64,000 nt of DNA, taken from Cardiocondyla obscurior. Taxonomy: Eukaryota > Arthropoda > Insecta > Hymenoptera > Formicidae. Under the pieces are notes generated by a model. It searched no databases. It was not told the origin of the DNA and was given only the letters and a program-made list of their open reading frames with translations. Made by a program: the position numbers and the translations under genes. Each line of letters opens with the position of its first letter. Position 1 is the first letter of the stretch. The DNA lies in the NCBI RefSeq assembly GCF_019399895.1, contig NC_091866.1:2959501-3023500 (forward strand), given 5' to 3'. Positions 36,001 through 47,335 of the stretch are shown piece by piece.

Positions 36001-39000
36001 AATAAACATTCTTTAAAAAAATATTAGTTCCTCTTAATTAAATTTAATGAAGCAGTGCAACAATATAATTAACATTATCACGCAATAACTGATTATGCAT
36101 TATATCACAAATCAAGTTTTATGTAATACTAATTAAAAATCGAAAAAAATCCTTTATTTTGTATGTATTTCTTAGAAACGCCACTTTTTTCATTGCGTTA
36201 TTTCAAATTCTATTGATAAAAAATAAGAATTATGTACATGGAAGTTCAGAAAAGCGTAACATGCTGATAATTGTCATTTCAGCATTTATCTACATCTATT
36301 GTCCATAAACATTTTATATAAATACATTGCTCTTTATAAATGATCTTATTTGACGAATATTCCAATCATGAGCAATCAAAAAAAAAAAAAAAAATTACAT
36401 CCGAAGAGAACAAAATTGTAAAAAGTACTATTATTATATTATTTTTTAGTTGTAGAAATACAATTTTTTTTAAATTTTAAATAAATTATTCCTCATTTTT
36501 GTCATTAAGCTATTCTCACACACACACATATATATATATTGTGATTCAAAGCATATCTTTTTTTATAATCCGTGTTAAATATTTTAATATTTACTATTTA
36601 AAGACTTTGTCGATGATATAAAGTTAAACTAAAAAAAAAAAACTTATTACTCAAATTAATGATACATCTAATTCTGTTACTAACGAAACTGTGATGTTAT
36701 TAATTTAATCTTTATCAAGTATTTTTCAATTTCTTTTACTTTTTATACATGTATATAAAGCTATGAAATTTTGGACATAGTCTTAGTTGTATAACAAAAT
36801 TATTTCTAATACTTTGTTTTAAAAATTAATTCAATAATTATTTAAGTCAAATAATAAAATATTAAAACAATTTAAATTAATCGAATTACAAAATTAATAT
36901 ATTGTAAATTAAATTTATTAAACTTTATATGTATATCAATAGACGTATAAACATAATATAAAAAAGATATCTTTTTAATATTTAAAATAACTTTTTTGTT
37001 TTACTTATTAATTGATTAAATAAATATGATACATTTGATATACAACTAAAACCGATCAAGATTTATGAAAGACAATGGTCATAACTACAGCTTAAAACTT
37101 CACATAGCGATGATGGCAAAAGTAAGAAATTAATATTAAGATAGCGAGCGAATGGCTTTCAAATAAAGTATAGATTAATAGATTAATATAGGAATAAGTG
37201 GAAAAGAGATAAGTGGAAAAGAGATGATGGAGAGTGTAATAAGGATTTTTATGCATTACCTCCAGCAATAGCAGCAGTCTTTGACCCGATTTTATTCTTC
37301 TTTCCTGCTAAGAAAGAAACAACGTTAATACATGCTTTTATTTTACGCTACAATATACGTATGTTAGTAACTGTTTGAGCTAAAACAATAAATATAATAA
37401 AATTTTAACGAGAGCTTACTTGGCAGGCTAAAGGGTGCAGATTCAAAGGGATCTTCCGGTAACTCTGTATACGTCATAACAAGACTTTCGCGACTTTTCA
37501 CTCCACTGATACTCGTATTGCTCCCTCTCCTTATCTTGTCAAATTCCGCACCAAAGAGATGATCTTCTGTTAACTGATTAAAAGGTTGTACATCCTCAAA
37601 TGGATTCCATGCCGCTACATCTGCACTTAATGATCTTCCTTCTGATCCCATTAGGCTTGAAAGTTCGCCCTGGGAGAAAGGAAGGCAAATTCTTTAATAT
37701 TAATTATTCTTCTAAGCAACACCTTTGACGTTTTCATAGTTACTTGAAGATGAAGAAGTATCATTAATGATAGTGCAGTGCATAAAATAATAAATATAAA
37801 TGTCTTAAAAAAAACTTTAAATAAAAATAAGAATTAAATAAAATTTAATATTTTCTCGTAGCTCGTAAATTACCAATATTTTTTTATGAACAAGAAATGT
37901 TATCTTTCCACGAATAATGTTAAAGATAATTTAAAACTATAATAAAAATAAAATAAAAATTTGATTTAATTTATCGGAAAAATATAATTTTATATTTTAC
38001 TTTTTTAGACCAATTAATACCGTTCAACAAAAATAAAAATGAAATTGTGCGCTTTATGTACTTACAACACGTACATGCGAGGCACTGGTTGCTATACAAG
38101 GCCTTGTATCACTTGGAAGTTCCGGTGGAGTTGTAGCCGTATCATCAGAACGTGGTTTGACCGAAGCCTCATATGGCGCTAAGAATTGAGTGGTTTCACT
38201 CGCAAATGCTCTGTAAACATCGAAATGGCTATTGTAATATTAATATTAATAAAATTTTAATCTTTTAAGATTATCGAATATATTTAATAAGTATAAACTC
38301 TGCAAATTTTTCTAAAAATTTGTGAATGTACAACGTAAGAAAAAAAAAAGAAAGAAATAAACTTACTTATTAAAAGCGCTCGTGTCACTGACATTCCTTC
38401 TGTGACGCGAAGACGACAATGTCGGACTGTCAGGCGGAGATATGCTGGAACTTATATTTTGACTCAAACTTTCTGTCTTATTAACCGGTTTCGGGAGAGC
38501 CGGCGGTGTCACTGTCGGCGGAGTTGTCTTGTTAGGCCCCGCAGGAATAGACAACTTCGAGGGTAACGAAGTAACTGGCGGATACTTAGATGACGATGGG
38601 TAATTAGGATTGGACAGTTTCGGAAGAATTTTGCCGGGTTTAGGTGCAACGGGAGGTGGTATTTTAGCTGGCGGCGGCATCGCTCTCGTATCGTCTTTGA
38701 ACGGATCTGGATATCCTGTAAAAGCAATAATATAATTAAAAAAAATTATTTTATCAAGTTTGCTATTATTTCATGGCAATTACAATATTTTATCGTGATT
38801 TAGAATTACCTGACGGCGGAAACAAAGCCTCCAAATTCTTTTCATTTACGTTCGTCGTAGCTCTCACGTCGTGTTGCCTCGAATCGAAGTAAAACGCGTT
38901 TTTATCTTGAACGGTAATGGGCGACTGCTGAGTTAGAGGAGAATGACTGATCATCGGACTCTGCGATTGACCGTACTGTGACGATTGTGCTTGCGGTTGA

Positions 39001-41577
39001 CCGAAAGGAATACTTTGACTGGGGGTGCCAACATGTGGCGATACCTAATAAAACAAAATAATTTCATTAATTACAATACTTTTATATGCTTCAAGCAGAA
39101 GTATTGAGAGGCTTGCGATTTGATCTTACTTGAACGTAAGAAATAGAATTTGCCGGTGTAGTTTGCGTCTGATTTCCTTGTCCCGATATTTGTCCCACTA
39201 TTTGACCACTTAAACTGATCGGTCCGGTGCTAACTGCTTGTCCTTTCGGTCTTTGTCTCGGTGTTACAGACGTACCTTCGACTGTCGTTGCTATAGGCGT
39301 AGGTTTCGGAGTTTTTACAGATGCTGATCTTTTAATATTCTCTGATTCCATGGGCGGGCATGGTAATGATTCTACCGTCGGTGTTGGAACTTTCTACAAA
39401 TTTAAAAAAATAGTTAATACAAACAAGCACATAAAAAATATATTTCGTATAAATTTGCGCCAATATATAAATATAATAATTTACATACATGTAAATTTTG
39501 TACAGGACATTCTTTGCCTTGAATTTGAAAAGCAATTGAGGAGGCTTGGTAAATATCGGGGCGTATGTCAGGATCCGGTTCAAGCATATACCGAATTAAA
39601 CAATGGAGAGCTTTACTATATCTATAACATTAAACATTTTTATACTTATTTTAATTTATTCTTTAAATAAAAAAAAGTCCGATAGCCTGTGTAGAATATG
39701 TGAATTTTTTTTTACATACTTTGAGTTATCCGGTATAGTGAAATTTCCAGATTGTATAGCAAGAGTGCTTTCGCCAAATGGTAACGTAAAAAAGCAGAGT
39801 TTATATAACAGACATCCTAAAGCCTGAAAACAAGAATTTTAGAAAAAAAAAACTTTAAATTAGAATAAAATTTTAAAGTTCTTTTTATGTATTACGATCA
39901 TGTGTAAACGAGGCGTGTAATAACGCAAGTACGATACATTACCCATATATCTGCCTTCGTAGTAATAGGTTTCCCGCAATACATATCAACCATTTCAGGT
40001 GCTCTGTAGCTTAAAGTAGTATATTTCTTTATTTCCTCCTCAACCACTGCGGCGCCGTGGACACTAGGATTAAGAACTTTTCCTGTCGCGGATCCAAAAT
40101 CACACAGAACGTAATGACCACTATCAGCAAGCAATATATTCTCCACCTATCGCAAGACAATTAAATGTAGTTGTAGATATTTCTGACGATGTTACATAAT
40201 GATTATTAAGTAGTTCACCTTGAGATCTCTATGAATTATGGGAGTTTGACAATGATGCAATCTCGATACCGCTTCGCAAACGTCACAAAAAATTTGCAGA
40301 ACTTCTGATTCAGTGAAACCTGTTTGCAGCCTAGAAATAAAAAATTGCTAAAGTATGCCATACGTTTTCATATCGTTAGATATATAATTAAAAGTAATAT
40401 TTTGTAATAGAAACCTCGTGCAACATATAAATAATTTATGTATGCGGATATGAATTGTACACGAGTGTTTAAATATACATACATGAAATTTTTCAAACAG
40501 TTTTAAAATTAATCTAATAAAAAAATTATTTCGAACCTATTATTCATCATTTGAAGAACTTGAGATTTACAGTAAGGCATTAAAAGCAGAAGTTCGTGTA
40601 TTCCTCCAGTGGTGTGAGTTATGCTACTATCTACATATCCTATGATATTTTTATGACCACTCAGGTTGCTCTGCAAATAAAAATAATTTGTTAATAATAG
40701 TTAATGCAATGTAATAAAGATATTACTATATTTAAGCACAAAAATTAAATTTGCTACTAATTATCGTTAAGTAGCATTTTATTATTCATAAGAACTTACA
40801 GCAATTTGTATTTCTCTCTTGCACACATTGAGATCATGTTCATTGTTGACATACATCCGTTTAAGTGCATATCGTCCACCTGAGGCTTTGACCAAAAATA
40901 CAATTGCAAATCCTCCTGTAAAATAACGAACAAAAAAATATTTTTTTAATGAGCTTTTCGGCATTGCAAATCCATAGAAAAATTACTTTACAAATATACC
41001 AACATCCTGGCAATAATGCTTATCGATAAAAAGATTCATAAAAAATTTCGGAAGCACGTAACTTGTCGTTTGAAAGCCGATTATTCAAGTTGAGCCGGAA
41101 CATATTCTTAAAATCGAGCAATGCAAAATGCTCAATTTGCGAGCGATAGATTAAGACCCCTAAAAGTTAACGAGCTTAATGACATCCACTGATCACCAGT
41201 CCCGGATGCAGACGAGATCGTACCGTCATCGGCCTTCTTATCGGTATTTACGAAGACAGTCAGGACGAAAAAAAGTGAGAGGATAGGCTAGGTAGCGACG
41301 CAAAACAGAATGAAGAACAGGGAGGGATCCGCGTCTTGGGGGCACGTTTACCGGAGGCTAAAACGGGAGTGCAGATCAGGAGCGAGAACGAGGAGAGCGT
41401 GACGCCGTTAGGTGATCGGGTTCGAAAAAGAACGGTGGCGAGAGGGGAGGGGAAAGACTTACCTTCTGCGAGGACTTCTTCGACGGTGACCGTGTAACGG
41501 CCCACGACGAACACCTTTCCCAAGTAGCTGTTGGGCTCCTTGGACGTGTTGTCGATCTTGGAGAATAGCTTCTTCAT
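30023..41577 (-). CDS. Nak (AAK1): Numb-associated / AP2-associated kinase (AAK1/NAK family Ser/Thr kinase)
   Basis: Fourteen coding exons from the right: 41463-41577, 40800-40915, 40537-40670, 40219-40330, 39943-40146, 39720-39823, 39489-39615, 39130-39393, 38810-39044, 38367-38715, 38066-38210, 37420-37669, 37260-37304, 30023-32214; 4392 bases, 1463 aa, every phase matches. Kinase domain about residues 25-310: EGGFAIVFLV Gly loop, YALKRM lysine, HRDLK catalytic loop, DFGSATGK, TTLSYRAPEM activation end, all intact. The long tail has clathrin/AP2-type motifs DPF, NPF and F-rich pieces (for example EDPFESAPF, NPFEDVQPF, SPSGFTNPF), a basic bipartite stretch, SQ-rich repeats, a duplicated HQYG block and ends NPFT. 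Family role: phosphorylates the AP2 mu subunit and Numb in endocytosis. MKKLFSKID matches the start of the family, so that ATG (41577) is preferred, although the frame stays open upstream. It is head-to-head with eIF3c. Confidence 0.94.
30597..30665 (-). repeat. In-frame tandem repeat coding an SQ/SL-rich tract in AAK1
   Basis: Degenerate GCGACT/GCGATT-type hexamers on the + strand translate on the - strand as alternating Ser-Gln and Ser-Leu (SLSLSHSQSQSQSLTLTQSQ). Likely length-variable between individuals. Confidence 0.75.
33337..33376. repeat. Long poly(T)/poly(A) tract
   Basis: About 40 bases almost only T (C-rich at the left end), in the AAK1 last intron. On the - strand it would be a poly(A), but the preceding sequence shows no recognisable retroposed gene. 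Confidence 0.8.
36520..36541. repeat. (CA)n(TA)n microsatellite
   Basis: CACACACACACA directly followed by TATATATATA in the AAK1 last intron. Confidence 0.8.
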
Positions 41578-41627
41578 GCTGGCGCGCTTCGTCCTCGTCG
41601 CCGACGTCGATTTGACATAGGGCCCCT

Positions 41628-41735
41628 CGCGCCGCGCTGCGCTGCGCTCCGCTCCGCTCCGCCGATCCAGCCGATCACCGCCCCCCGGAATGGCACGGTA
41701 CGACACGGTACGGAACGATACGGTACGACGGCACG
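41628..41735. repeat. Degenerate pentamer and CGGTACGA tandem repeats in the AAK1 leader
   Basis: Consecutive GCGCT GCGCT GCGCT CCGCT CCGCT CCGCC units, then three to four spaced CACGGTACGA-like units. Seen directly; function unknown. Confidence 0.65.
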
Positions 41736-41820
41736 GCGATCTGGCGCGGCGCGCTCTCGCGCGGCTGGACCTCTTTTCCGCCGCCGCTATCCGCTTCTCA
41801 CTTGAGAGAACGCGCGCGAG

Positions 41821-41892
41821 CGGGAGAGAGAGAGAAAGAGAGAGACAGAGAGAGAATGAGAAAGAGAGAGAGAGAGAAAGGGAGAGAAAGAG
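41821..41892. repeat. GA-rich microsatellite
   Basis: About 70 bases of nearly pure purine GAGAGAAAGAGAGAGACAGA-type sequence in the AAK1 upstream leader. GAGA-type tracts are common in insect promoters. Confidence 0.8.
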
Positions 41893-42300
41893 ACGGAGAG
41901 CGCCGAGAAGGCCTGTCCCCAATTTCGCTCGCGAAGACGCACGTTGCCCCGGCAACCGGCGGTCACCTCCTCGCGCGTTAAATCGACCGGCGGCGCAGCC
42001 TCAACCAGAGGATACCGCCACGACGGTGCCCATGATAGCAGTCGCGAGCGTATCGCGCATCACTCCGCCGCCGCTACCACAGTCGACATATTCGGACCGC
42101 GAACCGACTGCGCAACCGCGCCTCCGCAACGGCGACGTCGGAAACATATGTGCGCTACTTCCGGCCGAATGTCAAAGAAACCCAATTGTCCGTTAGTTGG
42201 CGCGGGTGCGACAACGGCCATCTCTTTCAGCGAGTAGCCGTTCTTACCTTTATTCATTTATCATTGCTTGAAGTCACGGTTGCCATTGCTGCGTGTGGAG

Positions 42301-42349
42301 TATATAACCCTGCCTTGCGCGTGATCTGCTTTCACGAGGAAGAGTATTG
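42301..42349 (+). promoter_or_regulatory. Likely TATA box and noncoding first exon of eIF3c
   Basis: TATATAA at 42301-42307, followed about 25-30 bases later by a pyrimidine CTTTC (about 42329-42333) that could be a TOP-like start, then the donor TTG/GTAATT with exon edge 42349. The partner acceptor CTGCAG ends at 42772, 13 bases before the start codon. Sites are seen; use is inferred. Confidence 0.45.
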
Positions 42350-42497
42350 GTAATTAAAAATTTCCTTTCTAATAGTATTAGCATTATTTCAGTCTTTTCC
42401 ACGCGCGATTCTTGACAGACGAGCTGTTCGCTTTTACTAGAAAAAGTTTGCTATACTACGAATCTTGTTCAAAAGGTGACATACACGTCACGGTTTA

Positions 42498-42631
42498 TCC
42501 AGACACATTTGTAGAGATGCATAAGCATATGCATTAGAAAATTGTTTGATTAATTTTCTTATGTATTTGATAGATTTGCAATGAATTTCTTTATGCATAT
42601 GCTTATATATCTTATCCAAATTTGTCTGGAT
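42498..42631. mobile_element. MITE-like inverted-repeat element in the eIF3c leader intron
   Basis: The left arm begins TCCAGACACATTTGTAGAGA and continues TGCATAAGCATATGCAT. The reverse complement of the right arm begins TCCAGACAAATTTGGATAAG and continues ATATATAAGCATATGCAT. About 38-base arms, roughly 80 per cent alike, separated by an AT-rich loop of about 55 bases. Lies fully inside the inferred 5' UTR intron (42350-42772). Confidence 0.6.
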
Positions 42632-42785
42632 GGATTTTTAGACACACTGTCTTCCTGATTTCTATTTTTATTAATTTACATACTACGATTGTAGACTTAC
42701 AGATAAAACATTTTATAAAATTAATTGGGAATTTGTACTTATTTTTTATTACCTTTTGTTTAATTGCTGCAGAGTGTTTGCAGCC

Positions 42786-45700
42786 ATGAGTCGTTTCTTT
42801 GCAACTGGCTCAGATTCTGAGTCAGATAGTGCATCTGAGGAAGAGCAGGTGCAACGAGCACCCGCAACAGCTTTTACTGTAAGTATTACAGTTAGAGCAA
42901 ATGTTTTCGCATTTTTATCAGTAAATTCTGAAAAAAATAATTCTTATGTTATTTTATTGTAATGTCAAATTTACCTAAAGTATCTTTTTACAGTTCAGTG
43001 ATGATGAGGAAGAAACAAAACGTGTTGTACGCTCTACAAAAGAAAAAAGATATGAAGAAATTGCAAATCTTATAAAACTTATTAGGAATTATAAGAAAAT
43101 CAAGGATATGAGCAGCATGTTAACCAGTTAGTAATTAAATTTATGCTTATTAATTTTTTATGATGTTACTATGACTTATGCAATTAATAATTAAATTAGA
43201 AAATTAAGTACAAACATTTTATTAATGTGTTTTTATTTAAATAATATATTTTTAAATAATATTTGTTATTAATTTTAGGTTTTGAGGATTTGATGCGAGC
43301 TTATCAGAAAGCTTTACCCGTAATTACAAAGGAGGAGCTTGGCCAAACACCGCGATTTTATGTTAGATGCCTGGTAGAAATGGAAGATTTTATTAACGAT
43401 GTGTGGGAAGACCGTGATGGACGTAAGAACATGTCCAAGAATAATTCTAAGTCCCTATCAACATTGAGACAAAAGCTGCGAAAATATAATAAAGATTTTG
43501 AGGAAGATATTGGCAAATTTAGGGAGAATCCTGATCAAGATGATGACGAAGAAGACGAAAGAGGTTCAATTTTTTTTTTAATCACGAAAAATTACGAAAA
43601 AATTAAATTACGAAAAATATTTATCACGCATACTTGTTTAATCTTTCCAAAATAAAATAAAATAATTTCTATTTTAGCTGAGGAGATTATAGAATCGGAA
43701 GAAGAAGATGATAGCGGTGTAGCTTTTAAAAAAGCAGGGTCAGAAGCAAGCGAACCTGATGTTTCCAAATTCAAGGTTTTTTTATACGATTAAAACTCGC
43801 AAACAAATGCATTCGATATTAAAATTAATTTATAAAAGTAAATTTTCGTAAACCTGTTTCTTTACGTTATATTGCAGAAAACTGTAACTGACGGCGAAGA
43901 CGGTAGCGAAAGCGAATCTGACTGGGGCAGTGATTCAGATAGTGAGAGCACAAGTAGTGATGACGAAGGCCAATATCAAAATATTCGCGAGCGTTTCATC
44001 AAAAAGTACGGTGTTTTTTAGATGACAGTATTTGATATACGATAAATGTAATGGTATATTATGTGACACAATTATTTTTTTTTTTTTACGTAGGGCCTCA
44101 GCTCAGGAAGATGACGAAGACAAAGCAAAAAGGAAGGAGCAACGCAAAGAGCGGAAGGAAAAGGAGCGAAAGAAGAAACGCGACGAAGATGACGGCGAAG
44201 GAGAATGGGAAACCGTTAAAGGCGGTGTGGCTATTCCTTCGGAGAAACCGAAGATGTTCGCTAAGGATGCAGAGATTAACATAGGTGCAGTGCTTAAAAA
44301 GCTCTCTGAGATAATTGCAGCCCGTGGTAAAAAGCGCACAGATCGACGCGAACAAATAGAACTCTTGCATGAATTGCAACTGATAGCTGATGCGCATAAT
44401 CTCGGTCCAGCTGTAACCGTAAAGATTAAATTTTCTATTGTGTCTTCTATATTCGATTATAATCCAAAGGTTTCTGACGCTATGAAACCGGAATATTGGT
44501 CAAAGTACGTATATTTGCATAAATTTTCTTTAAAATAATAAATTAAAAATAATAAAGTATTAAAAAATTTTATTTACAGAATACTAGAACGTATTACCGA
44601 GATGCTAGATATGTTACTAAGTAACTCAGACATGGTAATAGCAGAAACAATCACTGAAGAAATGGAAGAATTTGAAACAGCTCCGTACAGAATACACGGT
44701 TGCGTATTGACGCTTGTAGAACGCCTTGATGAAGAATTTACAAAATTACTGAAAGAATGTGATCCACATAGTAACGAATATGTAGAAAGGTAATATTTTT
44801 TGCAAGCAATTATGCAATATATTACTTGCTGTTATTATTTTTTGTACAATAAAATGTCTATTTATCGTAGATTAAAAGATGAGAAACAAGTTGCAGCTAT
44901 AATTGATAAAGTACAAGAATATTTAGAGAGACAAGGAACTGTATCCGAACTCTGCCGTGTGTATCTTCGTAAAATTGAACATTTGTATTATAAATTTGAT
45001 TCAAATGTGTTGAAACAAAAAGAGGTAAATCACGCAAAACATTTATAATACATATATACAATTTTCTTATTATATTAATTTGTTAAACTTTTTGAATGGA
45101 TTAGGGTGAATTGGAAACGGACACAGTTACATCCGTGCAAGTTATGGAAAAATTATGCAAATATGTTTATGCTCATGATAATACTGATCGGTTAAGAACT
45201 CGTGCGATTCTTTCACATATTTATCATCATGCTCTTCACGATAATTGGTTTCAAGCTCGTGACTTGATTCTTATGTCGCATCTTCAAGAAACTATTCAAC
45301 ATTCTGATCCAGCCACACAGGTTTGAATATATATCAGAATTTATTTTTATGTCTTTAAAATATTTAAAAATAATTATTAATTTTTTTTTTAGATTTTATA
45401 TAATCGTACGATAGCTCATTTAGGATTATGTGCATTCCGTCATGCGAATATTAAGGATGCTCACAATTGCTTAGTCGATTTAATGGTGACGGGCAAAGTA
45501 AAGGAACTTTTGGCGCAAGGATTACTTCCGCAACGACAGCACGAGCGTAGTAAAGAGCAAGAAAAAATTGAAAAGCAAAGACAAATGCCTTTTCACATGC
45601 ACATTAATCTAGAGCTTTTGGAATGTGTATACCTTGTTTCAGCAATGCTCATCGAAATTCCGTATATGGCTGGTATAATTTCTAATATGTTTAATATCTT

Positions 45701-46867
45701 TTTACATAAACGTTAAATGTATTTTTATAATTGTATAATTTAAATTTATTATATGTGACAAATTATTTTATTATTGTTATTAATTATAGCGCACGAGTTT
45801 GACGCGAGACGGAGAATGATTTCGAAAACATTTTACCAACAATTAAGATCTAGCGAACGCCAATCGTTAGTCGGACCTCCAGAATCTATGAGGGAGCACG
45901 TCGTCGCTGCCGCGAAAGCAATGCGTAATGGAAATTGGTCCGCTTGCAACAATTATATTATAAATGAAAAGATGAACGCAAAGGTATTAACAAAATTTGC
46001 ATTAGCAAATTTATTGCAGAGGAGTGATTATTTTTATTGAAATAGGTGTGGGATCTCTTTCATCAAGCGGACAAAGTACGAGCTATGTTAACGCGATTAA
46101 TTAAAGAAGAGGCATTGAGAACTTATTTGTTCACGTACTCGCATGTGTACGATTCCATTTCGATGCCAAAGCTCGCGGACATGTTCCAGTTGAAGCGGCC
46201 CATAGTCCATTCGATTATCAGTAAAATGATTATTAACGAGGAACTTATGGTATTGTATAGAAATATTTTATACTGTTGAATAATTTATGCAACGTACCAT
46301 AATATATATTATTATGTATTTTTATTTCATAAATTATATTGTATTATTCAGGCATCTTTAGACGATCCAACTGGAACTGTAGTTATGCACCGAAGCGAAC
46401 CGAGCCGCCTTCAATCGTTGGCTCTACAATTGACAGACAAGGTCAACAACTTTGTAGATTCGAATGAACGTATCTTTGAAATGAAGCAAGGTATGCACAG
46501 ACGCTTAAATTATTTTTGATAATCTTTATTTTTGGCGTATTACTAAAATTTTTTAATTTCAATAATAGCATTTTTTTTTTGAAAAGTTAAATGCATTATA
46601 TTTATTTCATGGCAATATGTTGTATTTGATTAAATTGTTTCTTATATCTTTTTATGTTATATTATTTCTAATACGCCTAAATAAAATATATTACTTTATA
46701 AATTGTAATAAATATAAATTCTTGCAGGAAACTTCTTTTCAAGAGGAAACCAAGGCAACTTCCGTGATCGTCAAAATTATAACCGCCAGGGGCAGGATTG
46801 GGGCCGACAAAGACGTGATCGTGACCGCGATCGTGATCGTAATCGAGAAGAAAATCGGAATTATTAA
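42786..46867 (+). CDS. eIF3c: Eukaryotic translation initiation factor 3 subunit C
   Basis: Core PCI subunit of eIF3, which binds the 40S ribosome, eIF1, eIF5 and the ternary complex. Fourteen exons: 42786-42878, 42994-43126, 43279-43563, 43678-43775, 43878-44005, 44094-44504, 44580-44789, 44871-45024, 45105-45320, 45393-45672, 45790-45983, 46046-46249, 46352-46490, 46728-46867; 2685 bases, 894 aa, all phases agree. N-terminus MSRFFATGSDSESDS is the family signature. Then follow the helical eIF3c N-domain, two very acidic and Lys-rich charged stretches, the long HEAT-like body (RILSHIYHHALHDNW and neighbours), the PCI domain (about 650-830, AMRNGNW... LADMFQL...) and an RG/RD-rich tail. Length agrees with the human protein (913). 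AATAAA at 46891-46896. Confidence 0.96.
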
Positions 46868-47261
46868 ATAATTAATAAATCCGATATTAAAATAAAATTA
46901 ATAATAAAAAAATACTAATGCAAAAGAAATTTTTTCAAGTGGAATTATCATTGTATCCGTTTAATTAAACATCAATGTATTAATAATATTAATAAAATGA
47001 TATAGAATTTTACTGAATTTTATACGTTGATTTATTATTATTCGCCTTTTTTATTTTAATAACGCAATTTTATTAAAGTGAGAGTTCCGTTTCCCGCTAA
47101 TTCAATCAAATTCCATAGCCACACCTTTTTTATAATGGTTCTTACAATATTCGCGGGAAAAGAAACATTTCTTATTGGCCTATATGGATCAATCATGCAA
47201 CAGAAAATTTAATTAGTGCCGAGGAAATTTTCTACGAGACACCACCAGTCACCATTAGAAA

Positions 47262-47335
47262 ATGGCGACAGCGTCGGTCAGCTCGGTCAACTCGGTTCGC
47301 TCGATCAGCTCGGTCTGACTCGGTCTATCAACTTT
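47262..47335 (+). repeat. Degenerate tandem CTCGGTCA repeat with a short open frame
   Basis: About seven imperfect 9-12 base units (TCGGTCAGC, TCGGTCAAC, TCGGTTCGC, TCGATCAGC, TCGGTCTGA). An ATG with good context at 47262 reads an 18-residue Ser-Val peptide through the repeat before TGA at 47316. Coding status is doubtful. Confidence 0.5.

Larger units (their letters stand above)
32215..37259 (-). other. 5-kb last intron of the AAK1 kinase
   Basis: Flanked by a donor at 37259 and acceptor at 32215-32216. AT-rich and mostly featureless. Contains a long T-run (33340-33376), a CA/TA microsatellite (36520-36540), an inverted GATGTAATTCGGC/GCTGAATTACATC pair (about 33970 and 34023), and a less AT-rich island with a donor-like site at 35280-35500. 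No coding exon recognised on either strand. Confidence 0.5.
41578..42300. promoter_or_regulatory. Bidirectional promoter region of AAK1 (-) and eIF3c (+)
   Basis: GC-rich region between divergent start regions. The kinase side holds a GCGCT/CCGCT pentamer array (about 41630-41662), CGGTACGA-type repeats (about 41694-41733) and a GA microsatellite (41821-41892), probably in the 5' leader. CpG density is high compared with the AT-rich genes on both sides, as in insect housekeeping promoters. Confidence 0.5.
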
